A stretch of 64,000 bases of DNA from Meconema thalassinum (Eukaryota > Arthropoda > Insecta > Orthoptera > Tettigoniidae), in the NCBI GenBank assembly GCA_946902985.2, contig OX336393.1:49351348-49415347 (forward strand). The letters run 5' to 3'. The notes under the pieces are model-generated. The model was not told where the DNA came from. It saw only the letters and a list, made by a program, of their open reading frames with translations, and did not search any database. Below are positions 21,186-33,252 of this stretch, piece by piece. Both the position numbers and the translations under genes were made by a program. The first letter of the stretch is position 1. The number at the start of each line of letters is the position of its first letter.

Positions 21186-22060
21186 CATATCCATTTTCCT
21201 ATATTATATGTGAAACGATGCTTTCCTAGTGCAGGAAAGTCAATAATAATTTTATGAAAAAATTGTCCATCCTCTTGAAATTAGAAAATATTCTAATTGT
21301 AAATTCAAGAGGATGTCACTATAATTTTTATTTTTATAAAAATAATACAGATCAGTCTTTTAGCTTTTTAGTGATGTATGATAAGTTTAGGTTATGAACA
21401 AAGTGTGCTTACAGGCACATTATGGAAAATTGCTGCAGCATTTGAGAGATTAATCTGCAGCAGTTCTAGGGTTTGTGATGTATAACACAAATTATGATAA
21501 CCTATCGCTAAACAATCGCACTTTTAAGTGGCGGTTCTTAGAAAAATCAGAGCCTCGCAACGTCATTGCGAAGAAAGTACGGAACCTCGGATGCGACGGT
21601 TCTGAAAAACTAAACCTTTAGGTCGTATCAGCAATCCAATTCTTGGAAATATACGTTAATGGGTTCGCCTAACTGAAGACACCCATGTCATTAATGACAT
21701 TTTTTGTTGCGATAGGGTCAGTACTCTTGAATTAAACACCTACTGTAGTAACTTACGAGGCAGTCTGTAGTGTTGAGTGCTATCGAACCCTCGGGCTAAG
21801 AACTGTCGATCTTGTAGCGAGTAATTGGCTACTACTTAGAGGTTGGATCGAACAACACGTCGTCTCTCCAATCGAGGGGAGCTTGTAGCTTATCCCCCCA
21901 GCTATTCTCTACCTTGTTCGATTGTTTATTTATCTACCCCTAACCTGTACAGCCGTTAATCGCGAGGTTATTTTCTGAAATGAAGTAGTGTTTCTCGTGG
22001 TCCAAAAGAAAATGAAAATTTATCGTCTTGGAAGGCATTTTTCAGTGTTGCCTTGTGTGT
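21186..22060. other. no recognisable feature apart from a small hairpin
   Basis: No genes seen. A 12-bp perfect inverted repeat, CATCCTCTTGAA, lies at 21268-21279 and 21304-21315, with a further near-palindrome (ATTAGAAAATATTCTAAT) in the loop. Confidence 0.45.
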
Positions 22061-23005
22061 TTGAGCCTTCAGTATTTTGACTGATTTGATGCGGCCCTCA
22101 TTTCCTCCCTGTCCTGAGCTTATCGTTTCATCTCTACATACCTACCACACCGTACATCCAAGACAATCTGTTTAACATATTCTAACCTTGGTCTACCCAT
22201 ACACTTCTTGTCCTCAACCCTTCCTTCCAAAACTAGGTTTGCTTTACCTGGGTGTTTTAGTTTTTGTCCTACCAACCTATCTCTTCTCTTTATTGGTTGG
22301 TTGGTTGGTTCGTTCCTCAGTTTAGGAGCTGCCAAAACGCGGTCATGTAGCCCCGTGTACTTCGGGTGTGTGTAGAATCTGTCTGATAACCAGTGTTAAT
22401 TTTGATGGCTGTAACAGTGTGTGTGTTATCTGTAATTCAGGTAAGGACTGCAGACAATCAATTTCAAGTAGTTCCTACTTTTGCTACCAAGTGCTACTGT
22501 CAAGGACACCTAGCTGTAAACTTGACGACTAGACGGCACCGCAAATGGCACCTGGCGGCGAACGTTGGAACTGATAGAGCGCTAATCAAATCTAACCTAC
22601 ATATTTAGCTTCACACAATTGTAGTTACTGGAAGGTTCTTTTACATGGCATAAATCTATGACATGGGCGCGGCTTTACGTCCCCTCTAAAGGAAGGCATA
22701 CTGAGGGATTTTGAATGCTCTTAAGAAATCCGACGACTTCGGCCGAGTTTGAACCCGGTATCTTGGGCATAGAAGCTCAGCATGCTACCAACTACGCCAC
22801 CGGTTCCGCCTTCTCTTCATTAGCAGTCGCCAGAAACATCTCTCCTCTCCCATTCGTCTTAAAACCTCTTCATTTGTAACTCCTATCAACCCATCTGATC
22901 TTCATCATTCTCCTGTAACACCACATTTCAATCGCTTCTATTCTCCTCTCTTCTTCTGCTCAAACAGTCCAAGTTTCACTTCCATCGAGCGCCACGCTCC
23001 AGGAA
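22060..23005 (-). pseudogene. RTE-like non-LTR 3' fragment, split by SINE-A
   Basis: Two pieces (22060-22290 and 22810-23005) on the minus strand match the 3' end of the better copy at 37300-37711. They show a WSVALDGSETW-like motif, MWCYRRM, then RRDRLVGQKLKHPG, KKCMGRPRLEYVKQ, and a C-terminal EMKR. Frameshifts are present. Only the region after the RT domain is left. Confidence 0.85.
22291..22809 (-). mobile_element. SINE-A, copy 3 (full length)
   Basis: On the minus strand it begins GGCGGAACCGGTGGCGTAG, has the A-box, a B-box (GGTTCAAACTC), the family body and an ACCAA tail. It is inserted in the non-LTR fragment with an 8-bp target duplication, CTTCTCTT (22283-22290 and 22810-22817). 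The other copy of the LINE confirms the empty site. At 519 bp it best defines the full family length. Confidence 0.9.
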
Positions 23006-24366
23006 ATGTGATGCCTAAGTAAAGGAAATTTTAGATGCATTTCATTTGGTCAAACTATTGTACCTTTCCCTAAACCTGAAAAGATTGCAGGAGATTAATA
23101 AATCCACTTGCATGACTATGTTGGATCGTCCATTAGGTCCCTTACACTCAGGCTTGAAATATATGTCTACGATTATGTGGGTGAGGATATTTACAATATA
23201 TGACAGAATCCCAAAACAATACTGCCAAAACAGCTTGTAAAAACCAAAGCGCTAAGACCTCTTAAGATGATTTCTTTTGATGTGTAACATCTTTCCACTC
23301 GGTTGATGCACATTTTTGTGGGAGTGATTTTGGAAAAGGGACTAAGTGGATGCGTCGGAAATGGATGGGACGGAAGTGCATGGGATGTGTAACATCTTTC
23401 CACTCGGTAGATGCACATTTTTGTGGGAGTGATTTTGGAAAAGGGACTAAGTGGATGCGTCGGAAATGGATGGGACGGAAGTGCATGGGACGGAAACAAT
23501 AAGCGCGCGTGATGGCGGAGATCGGTACAACGACGTACTGTAGGCCATGTGGCTTTGGGGAATGTATATCGCATACAGTTTAGTTCAAGGTTTGGAGACC
23601 CCATTTAAGATATCTCTACAATAAATCATCTTCAAGTTGTCGTTCTTTGGTGTGAAAATATTAATTTTATCATATTTGCTGAAAACAATTACTATTTATT
23701 AAATCTTCATACTTTTGCTGTATTCTTATTTAATGTAAGCACTCGATGTACTGTTGGCCATGTGGCTATGTGGAATCTATTTCCCATCAATAAACTCTCC
23801 AAACAACGTAGGAATTCAGTATATTAACACCCACTACTAACAATAATTGAAACATCGTTGGTCTAAACATATCACTGGGAGAAACACATTTAATATACCT
23901 TCCGCACACCTAATTTTTAATCGCGCCTATACTTGGCAGTGTGCTGATCGGCAAAACGAGGCCATTTCCAATAACATCGCTGGCATGGGTTCACTAACTG
24001 GCCGGTATAGAGCGCAGTTCGCATCAAGTAGGCAGTGGATTGCTTCCGCCACGGCAAATAACAATTATGATCCATTACGGTCAGGATTTGGCACTGGGGT
24101 CTTACAAGTAGTTATTTCAATGACCAACAGAATTCACTGTCAACAAGGGATTTGCGCTCCCGGGACCCACATAGTAGGATAACATGTCACATGTTACACA
24201 TCATATGCGACTACTGTAAGGCTCGTATAATTCTTTCTTGTTAACAGGCTATGAACAAAGCTGCTTGGCTTATAAACAAAACCACTTATGAACGGTCCCT
24301 CCTCCAAACTAATCCACGAAGGCTCGGCAAACTGCTGAAAATATCCAATGCAACAAGCCTCCAGAA
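23006..24366. other. no recognisable gene; contains a 105-bp tandem pair
   Basis: Apart from the tandem pair at 23281-23490 I see nothing recognisable. A 111-aa open frame at 23847-24182 has no domain I know and no supporting context. Confidence 0.4.
23281..23490. repeat. tandem pair of a 105-bp unit
   Basis: Two nearly identical copies, both starting TGTGTAACATCTTTCCACTC and ending with GGACGGAAGTGCATGGGA. I see no more copies nearby. Confidence 0.9.
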
Positions 24367-26664
24367 TCTCTAGTTACTATAAAACAAAGTCCCTGATTCT
24401 TGGATGTTACGGGTAATCTCGAGAACCACCGGATGGATTTTGATGCGTTTTTCACCATCCTGTAAAGGTTTAGGCCTATGTAGAAAATAATTTATCTATG
24501 ATCAAAGGAAGCAAAGCACTAATGATTTCAGTGAAAATGTCAAAAAGAAACCTGGTGCCTGTGCGCTTTTAAAGCTTACGCTGGGGAAAACCGTTAAAAA
24601 AGCAGTATACTATGAGTGTAAGAATTGTCCAGCATGAAAAGTTTTACAAAATAGTCCGCGAGAGCATATCTCTATCTTCAATACATCGCCCACTATAAGT
24701 GTTTTTACGTTTTCATTTCTTCCTACAATCTCCATTCAAATACTGAGGCGACAGTTTACGAGCTGGCTAGGGGAGAGTCTATCACCCCAGTTACAGCCTA
24801 GCTAGGGAGCGAGCCTCTTACCCCTGGTTCAGCCAGCACCAATCTGTAGAGTCATGTTGAGTTAAGACTTCAGAGAAGAGTGGTTGTGTTTGGAGTTTCC
24901 CTGGAAGTGCAACTCGGCTTTTCTTCATTTCGCCTGTTTCGTTCCGCAAAATACAGTCAACTTAAGATTGGACGGAAGGGGGATTTGTTTTTCATGCACC
25001 TCGCCATTCTTTAATTACGTCTGACAAGTAGTCGTTGCACATGCATCTCCATGATACTGACTCTCACTCACTCACTCCGTTGGCTTCTCTGAAACGTGAC
25101 GATCCCGTGCTGCTCTCACTATCTGCTTCCATTTCCTCCTATCCAGCGCGGTATTCTCCCATCCAGTAATACCCATCTGTCTGCAGTCAGAGGTCACCTC
25201 ATCTTGCCATCTACTCCTAGGTCTTCCAAGGGGTCTCGTACACCTGGCGAACTATTCTGGCAGTGTCCATTCTGATGACATGCCCTGCCCATTGTTGCCG
25301 TTTCGCTTTCATGACGTTCACTACCATGGGTTGATTGGCTAACTTGTACAGCTCATGATTTGATCTGAGAACCCATCTTTGTGTTTCCTGGTCAAAATGG
25401 GGCCGAAAATGTTTCTATATACCTTGTTTTCGAAGACTGTAAGTTGGTGTTCCTACCTTTTGGTCACACTCTATGTTTCGGCTCAGTATAGCAGTACTGG
25501 CCTGATGATCGTGTTGTATAGTTTTAGTTTTGTTTCCCTGGTCTAAAGTTTGGAGGAAAGTAATTCATGCAGGGAAAAGTAAACTTTGTTTGCATTCCGT
25601 AACCAAATTTGGTGTTCAACTTGTCTTCTGTTGCAGTCATTTACAGTATATTTACCCCAAGGTATTTGAAGTTTGGCGTGTTCTTAAAGGTAAAATTGCC
25701 TATATGAAAGTTGTTGCGTTGGTCTGTAGTCATGTTTTCTCTCTGTATGATCAAGTATTCTGTCTTCTTTTCATTAATCTTTAGACCTATTTTAGCAGCT
25801 GTTTCATTTAATTTCCTGAATAGAGCTTCAATTTCTCCTCCATTATTTCCTATTAATACAATGTCATCTGCATATGCCAGGATGTTGTGTTTGTTATCTG
25901 CTAGGTCTCCAGTTGCAGCTTCTTTGGTTTCCCGAATTACGTTTTTCAGAACGATGTTGACGAGAAGTGGGGAGAGCGCATTACCTTGTTTTAGTCCTGT
26001 TCTGTTCTCAAAACCATCTGATACGGAGCCACAGTGTATCACTTTGCTCACTGTCTCCTCCATACACATTTTGACCAGTCTGGTGAGTTTCTGTGGGGTT
26101 CCGTATTCTGCCGTGATTTCTCACACCGTTTCTCTGTGGACTGAGTCATAGGCCTTTTGGAAGTCAATAAATAGGCAATGGACGTTTTTGTTATATTCCC
26201 AAACTTTTTCATTGATTGTCTTAATACAAAATGATCTGATGTTGATCCGTCTTTAAGGAAACCATTCTGATAGTCTCCTATTATGTCTTCGGTGAATGGA
26301 ATTAGTTGTTGTAATATTATGTGTGACAGTAATTTGTAAGCTGTGACAAGTAGCGATATTCCTCTGTAATTTCCGCAGTTACGTTTATCTTCCTTCATAA
26401 TAATTGCTTCCTTCCATTCATCCGGTATTTGTTCCTCGCGCCATATTTTCAGGAAAAGTTTATGCAGTTTTTTCATGAAGCTTCTTACCCCCATACTTCA
26501 GCATCTCCATGATAATATGTAGAATTAATAGTCCAGTCAGTGATTTAACCCATCATGCCGAGACGTAAAACGGATATAGGTCGTAGTTCACTGACATCGA
26601 ATAAAAGCGTTTATCACGTAATACATTCATAACTGTTCCCGGGCGAAGCCGGGAGGGTTGCTAA
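24367..26664 (+). mobile_element. Helitron (non-autonomous) carrying a non-LTR insertion
   Basis: It starts TCTCTAGTTACTATAAAAC and ends with a CCCGGGCGAAGCCGGG hairpin, then GGGTTGCTAA. The left neighbour base is A and the right is T. The body matches the Helitron at 29886-30889 except for the inserted 1444-bp LINE piece. No Rep/helicase ORF is present. Confidence 0.85.
25057..26500 (-). pseudogene. 5'-truncated non-LTR retrotransposon inside the Helitron
   Basis: It is flanked by a perfect 14-bp target duplication, GCATCTCCATGATA (25043-25056 and 26501-26514). Minus-strand reading gives RT pieces: IPDEWKEAIIM and NYRGISLL (26494 downwards); GLKQGNALSPLL, AYADDIVLIG with the catalytic Asp pair, and KYLGVNIL (26069 to 25641). 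A degraded tail follows with GRPRSRWQDEV and a (GAGT)n end. There are several frameshifts between the open stretches and the endonuclease is missing. It is a dead-on-arrival copy. Confidence 0.85.
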
Positions 26665-27500
26665 TATAAATATAAACACTGAACTAGAAAATTTCTAAAA
26701 GTGTGTTGCCAAGTTAATTTTATCAGAACGTGTTTTGGTATTTCAAATCAAATGGTTACTACTATGAAACACTTAAGTGAGAAGCCCCAAAACAATCTAC
26801 AAGTGTGAACACAAACAAGCAGTAAAAACTAGAAAACCAGACAGTCAGCGACTCTCCACCTACACTGAGCTGAATGAATTGAAATGAACACTTTTCATGA
26901 ACCGGGTGAGTTAGCCGTGGTCGTTACGGCATGACTGCTGGCAGTCGCTCACATCCGGGAGGCGAGGAGGTTCGAATCCCCCCGCCGGCAACCTTGAAGA
27001 TGGTCTTCTGTGGTTTTCCATCTTCCTTCCAGGCAAATGCCGGGGTTGGTCCCTAACTATAGGCAACAGCCGCTACCATCCAACTCCTCGTCCTTTAACC
27101 CAAACCTTCCTCCCCAACGGTACTTGTAGCTCACCCATTGAGTGTCCGTCTCAAAGCAGCTACAAAACTGGCGAGCCGAACATGTCCTCGGACACTCCCG
27201 CACTAAAAGCCATACGCTAAAAAAAACACGTAATACATTCATAACTGTTCCCGGGCGTAGCCGGGGCGGGTTGCTAGTATAAATATAAACACTGAACTAG
27301 ACAATTTCTAAAAGTGTGTTGCCTAGTTGATTTATGTTAGTTTTATCTGAACGTGTTTTGTTATTTCAAGTCAAATGGTTACTACTATGAAACACTTAAG
27401 TGAGAGGCCCCAAAAGCAATCTACAAGTGTAGAAAACCAGACAGTCAGCGACTCTCCACCTACACTGAGCTGAATGAATTGAAATGAACACTTTTCATGA
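26615..27500 (+). repeat. direct duplication of a Helitron 3' end plus flank
   Basis: About 285 bp at 26615-26900 (from CACGTAATACATTCATAAC through the Helitron 3' hairpin into TATAAATATAAACACTG and on to CACTTTTCATGA) recurs at 27227-27500. The second copy has CTAG where the first has CTAA and differs by small indels. A SINE-B lies between the two copies. Confidence 0.85.
26901..27226 (+). mobile_element. tRNA-derived SINE, family B
   Basis: The head has GGGTGAGTTAGCCGTGGTCG (A-box region) and GGTTCGAATCC (B-box). The tail contains CATGTCCTCGGACACTCCCG, then AAAAGCCATACGCT and an A-run. No target duplication is seen: the right edge runs directly into the duplicated Helitron end. The tail is also found, reversed, in the chimeric SINE at 29453. 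Confidence 0.8.
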
Positions 27501-29452
27501 AGCTTATTATCTTCAAGCTGTTAATACTATTTACACTATGGTAATGAAGTGGCCTTATAATTAAAAGCACTTCATGAGAAAATTCATAAAGGAACATGGA
27601 AAATGTCGAGAAGTATGGTAGTAAACCAGATGGATTATGTGCTAGTGACAGTAAGACATGCGACATCAATTATTATAGATGTAAGAACAAGTAGGGGATC
27701 AAATTGCGACTCGAACCATTACCTAGTTAAAGCAGTGGTGGGACAAAGATTGGCAATGGTGCAGAAAAGACAACCTATTGAAAGAAGGAAATGGAACATA
27801 GAGCTACTACAGCAACTGGAAAGAAAGCAAAATTCCCAATCAAAAACGAATAGTATTCTGAAGACAAGTAGACAAGAGCAACGAATATAAGGAAGATGGA
27901 AAAGTGTACAAAAGTCCATACAAGGTGCAGCAAAAGAAACCCTGAGTGGGGTCAGAAAGAAAATACATGAGAGGTTTGATGAAGCAATAAGAAAGAACAT
28001 AGCAAGAGCAAAAATGATACAGAGATACAAGGTTGAGTAGAGTAAAGTATGAAAGCAGTAGACGAGAGGCTAACAGCATTTGTAAGAGGAAAACGGAGGA
28101 AATGCTTAAGAAAAGAATAGAGAGCATAGGTTACAGAAGAAGACAAAGGCATTTTATAATGAAATCAGTTATTTTAGGAAAGGGTATAAACCAAGACTGA
28201 ATGGCTGCTACAATAAAGAAGGTAATCTAGTACAAAATGAAGAAGAAATAAGTGAAAGATTGAGGGAATATTTTCGAGAGCTCCTTAATAAGGAAGAGGA
28301 TGAGATGGAGGAAAATAGAGAGCAGATGAAAAAGATAGGGTCTCAGCAGTTCATAAATGCTCCACACTGGAAGATGTGGAGAATGCTATTGCAAAGTTCA
28401 ACAACCATAAAGCATGGAATAACAAGTGAACTGATCAAAAGTTGTAGTAAAGAGGTATTACAAGAGATATATGAGTTGATTATCAAGATATGGGAAGAGG
28501 AACGGATCCCTGACGAATGGACCATAAGAATAATATTCTCAATAAACAAAAAGGGAATAAATTTGAATACTCTAACTATCGAGGAATAACATTGTTGAAT
28601 ATTATTTATAAAATATTTTCAAATGTACTGTTAAAATAATTGTGACCATATGCAGAAGAAGTTCTGGACGAAACACAATATGGCTTCAGACAAAACAGAG
28701 GCAGAAGAGAGAAATGCTATGAATAAAATACTGATCTACATTATGCTGTTTATAGATTTTAGACAAGCAGTTGACAGTGTAGGCTATACGAGGAAAAGTT
28801 ATATGAATATATGGAAATGATAGGAATACCACATAAACAGATCTAACTAATTAGAATTACACTGAAAGATGCCAAAGCAAAGGTGATGGTAGATTGAAGA
28901 ATTGGAAATGAATTTTCCCTCAGTAGAGAAGTTAGGCAAGGTGATGGATGCATTTTCAGCTACTCTGTTTAATTTGGCAATTAATCAGGTTATACAAAAA
29001 ATTAAGGATACTCGGAACAATGTGTGTATACATCCAAACAAATCTGTGCATATGTAGTGCTAATGGCTAGGAATGAGAGATACTTGAAGGAAATGTTTCT
29101 TGAGTTAGAGGAAGAAGTAAAAAGGAAAGGACTAGAATTAAATGACGATAAATCCAAGTACATGCACATGACAGCCATAGAGGGTAGAAGACACTTTGAT
29201 AATCTGATGATAAATGGTCATAATTTTGAGAATTTGTTAAGTTTCGAATAATTAGGAGCCTTGATGACTAATACTAATAAGGTAAGCGAGGAGATACATC
29301 GCAGAATAATGGCTGAAAACAGGGCTTATTACGCAAATCTGAAATTACTGAAATCCCATTTATTGTCTAGATCTAGAAGCTTTAAAAAATATAAGACCCT
29401 TATTAGACCTGTTGTAACATATGACTCAGAAACGTGGAATTTATTTGTTGAT

Positions 29453-29862
29453 TTATTTATTTATTTTTTAGCGTATGGCTTTTAGTGCCGGGAGTGTCCG
29501 AGGACATGTTCGGTTCGCCTGAGTCTGTAGCTGCTTCCAGCAGACACCCATAAGTTGAGCTACAAGTTCCGTTCAATTTCAAGTAGTTCCAACGTTCGCT
29601 GCCAGATATCAATGATACCTAGTGGTGAACGTTGGAACTTTGATAGAGCGTTCCGACGAACGAACACAAGTTTAATTTGTGGAAGGATCTTTTACATGCC
29701 ATACATCTATGACATGGGACCGCCGGCTTTACTTCCCCTCCGAAGGAAGGTATACTGAAGGATATTTAACGCTCTTAAAAATCCGATGACTTCGGCCGGG
29801 TTTGAACCCACGACCTTGCGCACAGCAGTTCAGCATGCTACCAACTACGCCACCGAAGCCGC
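29453..29862 (-). mobile_element. chimeric SINE: family-A head and body joined to family-B tail
   Basis: On the minus strand 29862-29571 is SINE-A (A-box GTGGCGTAGTTGG, B-box GGTTCAAACCC and family body). From about 29570 it switches to the SINE-B tail (CATGTCCTCGGACACTCCCG, AAAAGCCATACGCT). The unit is flanked by a 12-bp target duplication with one mismatch, TTATTTGTTGAT (29441-29452) and TTATTAGTTGAT (29863-29874). It therefore moved as one unit into the LINE remnant. The tail ends in A/T-rich AAATAAATAAAT-type repeats. Confidence 0.85.
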
Positions 29863-29885
29863 TTATTAGTTGATGATGCAAAAAA

Positions 29886-30889
29886 TCTCTACTTAGTATA
29901 AAACAAAGTCCCCGATTCTTGAATGTTACGGGTAAACTCGAGAACCACTGGGTGGATTTTGTTGCGGTTTTCACCATTCTGTAAAGGATATCTCGAGGAT
30001 GATTTCTATAGAAAATAATTTATTTATGATCAAAGGAAGCCGAGCAGTAACCATTTCAGTGGAAAAGTCGAAAAGGAAACCTGGCGACCGAGCGCTTTGT
30101 AAGCTTACGCTGGGCAAACCGTAAAAAATATCTAAATACTATGAGTGTAAGAATTGTTCAGCATGAAAAGTTCTACAAAACGTTCGCGGGAGCATATGTC
30201 TATCTTCAATACATCGCCCACTATAAGAGTTTTTACGTTTTAATTTCTTCCAATCATGTCCATTCAACTATTGAGGCGACAATTTACGAGCTAGCTAAGG
30301 TCAAGTCTATCATCCCTGTTACAGCCTAGCTAGCGGACGAACCTATTGCCCCTGATACAGCTAGCAGCAAACCGTTGAGTCGTATTGAGTTAAAAACTTA
30401 AGAGAAGAGTCGTTGTGTTTGGAGTCTCCCTGGAAGTGCAACTCGGCTTTTCTTCATTTCGTTCCGCAAAATTCACAGTCAAGTTAAGATTGGACGGAAG
30501 GGGGATTTGTGTTTCATGCACCTCGCCATTCTTAAATTACGTCTGACAAGGATTTGTTGCATATGTATCTCCATGATAATATAATTACAATAACAAAAGT
30601 TTGGTGCTTTTCAGTCGGTCAACACGAATGTACCCAAATAGAGCTGGGTTATGCCATAATCCTGAAATAAATTACATGAGATTAATAATTACATTATTTA
30701 CTTAGGCTACACTGAAAATGGTTTCAAACCTCACAATTATATAATTAATAGTCCAGTCAGTGATTTTAACCCATCATGCCGAGACGAAAACGGATATTGG
30801 TCGTTGTTCAATGACATTGAAAAAAAAAAAGCGCTTATCACGTAATGCATTCATAACTGTTCCCGGGCGAAGCTGGGTAGGGCTGCTAG
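29886..30889 (+). mobile_element. Helitron (non-autonomous), about 1 kb
   Basis: It starts TCTCTACTTAGTATAAAAC and ends with hairpin CCCGGGCGAAGCTGGG, then GGGCTGCTAG, between host A and T inside the LINE remnant. LINE sequence continues on the right. It has the same family body as 24367-26664. No coding capacity. Confidence 0.85.
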
Positions 30890-31000
30890 TTAAGAATATT
30901 AGAAAGGAAGATTATCAGGAGAATATATGGCCCAGTCCAAGAATGCAATGGATGGAGGATTAGGACAAATGCTGAAATACAAAGCATACTAGATCAATAA

Positions 31001-31249
31001 TCCCCCAAGGCGTCCACACATCCCATCCTCACCACCGCACAAGGCTGCAGAGTGGCTTATTCCATTATCATTGAGGAGTATTGCATTGTTGAGAAACCCT
31101 GGACGTTTCCTCCGCAGAATGTGCAGCAGGAATTTTGTGACAACCATCTCGGAACACAGTCTCTAGGATACTGTTTACTTGACACCAATGCACTCAGACG
31201 TCATCTGGTGGTCGCATCCCGTACTGTGTACACTATGTTTTCAAATGTA
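31001..31249. other. unidentified segment between LINE end and mariner
   Basis: No domain recognised. Open frames here are short and overlap without bias. Confidence 0.35.
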
Positions 31250-32045
31250 TAAGGTGCGTTCAAAAAGTAACGAGCCGGAGGCTGGAATGCGCAGACCGGT
31301 GACTACATCGGCTAATCGTGGCGTGAAAGGTCACAACCCGTCACCAGAGGGCACGCGTTCACGTCACGTGACCATACAAAGCGAGCAGCAGCATGCATCA
31401 ATCGTCCAACGCTACCAGTGGCATTGAAAACAGTGACATGGAGAAGTCAACCCGAGAGCTAAGAGGTGTTGTTCGGTTTTGACAGCGGAAGGAGTAAGGG
31501 GAACGGACATTCATCGCCGAATGTCACAAGTGTACGGCGAACACTGCATGTCCCTTGCAAGGGTCAAGGCGTGGCACAAGCGCTTCAGGGAAGGACGGGT
31601 GTCGTTAGCCGATGATGCCCGGTCTGGGGCACCCCCTGCATTACCGATGACAACGTCCAGCTGGTTGATGCACTCATTACCCAGGACCGCCGAGTGACGG
31701 TGAACGCTCCACGACAATGCACGACCTCATACGGCCAACACAGTCGCGGCACTCCTGCAGAAATTCAAATGGGAGGTTCTCGGCCTCCCTCCATTCTGTG
31801 ATTACGCCATGTTTGGTCCCCTGAAAAGGGCTCTGCAGGGCTAACGATTCACCTCTGACGCCGACGTCCAGCTGTACGTGCGGAACTGGTTAACATCGCA
31901 ACCCAGGGAATTTTATGACACAGCCATTCACCACCTCGTGTCACAGTGGCACAAGTGCCTCAACAGCCAGGGTCAATACTTCTAACATACAGGTACTGGT
32001 CTCTGTATTTACGCCTCCGGCTCGTTACTTTTTGAACGCACCTTA
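31250..32045 (+). mobile_element. internally deleted mariner with perfect 33-bp inverted repeats
   Basis: Inverted repeats are identical over 33 bp (31250-31282 and 32013-32045, starting TAAGGTGCGTTCAAAAAGTA), with TA target duplications (31248-31249 and 32046-32047). The element is 796 bp. Inside are two transposase fragments: an N-terminal helix-turn-helix region (IHRRMSQVYGEH, WHKRFREGRVSLADDARSG; about 31500-31680) and a C-terminal region (HDNARPHTANT, LGLPPF, MFGPLKRAL; about 31710-31990). The middle, including the first catalytic Asp, is deleted. It is non-autonomous but well placed to be mobilised by a full-length relative. Confidence 0.95.
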
Positions 32046-32179
32046 TATGTATTGCAATACCTGCATATGTGGTTATTCGGAATACGTAGTGTAGTCATTA
32101 GTTCTGAGACATGACGCCTGGAGGATAGGCCACGTAGATACGACCCTGTATGTTGCACACGCTGCCGCATTACTCGGCG

Positions 32180-33000
32180 TACACCTACACAGAACCATAT
32201 CCACCCTCAAAATAGTCGCCGTTGGCCGTTATGCACTTTTGTCAACGTTGGTATAGCTGTTGGAAGCAACGCTGAAAGCAGTTGGCAGGAAGGTCCCTTA
32301 TGGCTTCTCTTGTGGCTGTCATGACCTCTTCGGATGACCGAAATCTGTGCCCACGTAGGAGTGCTTTCAGGCGAGGAAAGAGAAAGAAAATCACCTCGTG
32401 CGAGATCAGGTGAGTACGGAGGGAGGGGTAAAACTGTCACCTGTTGCCTTGCGAGTTCCTCTTGGACAAGAACAGAGCGATGTGTAGGAGCGTTGTCGTG
32501 CCACAACAGCCAATTCTTTGGACGCCAATGCCCAGGTCGCTTATGGCGAATTGCATCGCGTAAACGGCCAAGGATCTCCTTGTAGCGGGTTTTGTTTACC
32601 GTTGCACCGTCTGGTAGGAATTCCATGTGAATGATTCAATTTGAATCATAAAACAGTTCCAGCATCACCTTGCCTTTTGACCTGTTTTGCCGTGTCTTTT
32701 TTCTGCCGTGGTGATGGCGTTTTCCAGGTGGCTGATTGTCATTTCAGTTGCGGATCGTAAAGGAAACACCATGTTTCGTCTCACGTTATTATCCGGTTGA
32801 GAAATGTCGGATCATCGTCAGGTCAGACTGGCACATTCAAATCACCGTCACAACAACGACCGTACGTCTGCAGCCAGTGCATGCACTCAACTATCTCTTT
32901 TAGGGACGAGCGACTAACTGGCATGGTACCATACAACGGGGCGACCTATGCCCCACAACGCCGTCATGCAGCCAGTCTCAGAGCATAATGACTGTCCCAC
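32180..33000 (-). pseudogene. second mariner-type transposase, 5' part cut off by the Ty3 element
   Basis: Minus-strand reading from 33000 gives degraded central sequence (a DETW-type region near 32800 with frameshifts). It then gives MEFLPDGATVNKTRY, LLWHDNAPTH (second catalytic Asp) and LPLPPYSPDLA (third catalytic region), ending near 32205 with TLTKVHNGQ. A frameshift or small deletion lies after PDLARGDF. The Ty3 target duplication at 33001-33004 marks its upstream edge. It differs from the element at 31250 and from the remnant at 15. Confidence 0.8.
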
Positions 33001-33198
33001 GTATTGCACCCTTCAATAAAGCATGGTTTTGTCGAGAGTCGTCTAAGGGGTCGTGTTCAGTCCTGACTGCGTTACACAGCATAGTTCGCTTAAAACAACA
33101 TGCTCTAATGAATAGAAAGGTTCATGACAGAGGCTATATTAGAAATAAAATGAATAACAAGTAGAATAAAAGAAATTTAATGACTGAAAGGTATGTGC

Positions 33199-33252
<54 letters not shown>

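Larger units (their letters stand above)
27600..31000 (+). pseudogene. degenerate non-LTR retrotransposon, twice interrupted
   Basis: Fragments run in order: end of the endonuclease (MDYVLVTVRHATS, then CDSNHYLV; 27630-27730), the region before the RT (YELIIKIWEEERIPDEW at 28470-28525), NYRGITLL (about 28575), YGFRQNRG (28680), FIDFRQAVD (28750), VRQGDGC (28930), a broken YADD box (29040), post-RT HRRIMAENRAYY and LIRPVVTYDSETW (to about 29440), and finally [15 protein letters not shown] sequence at 30890-31000. Many stops and frameshifts are present. A SINE (29453-29862) and a Helitron (29886-30889) split the 3' part. The catalytic Asp pair appears deleted. Confidence 0.8.

Noticed and set aside
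23847..24182. 111-aa ORF as a host gene
   Set aside because: No recognisable domain, no splice or promoter context, and length compatible with chance.
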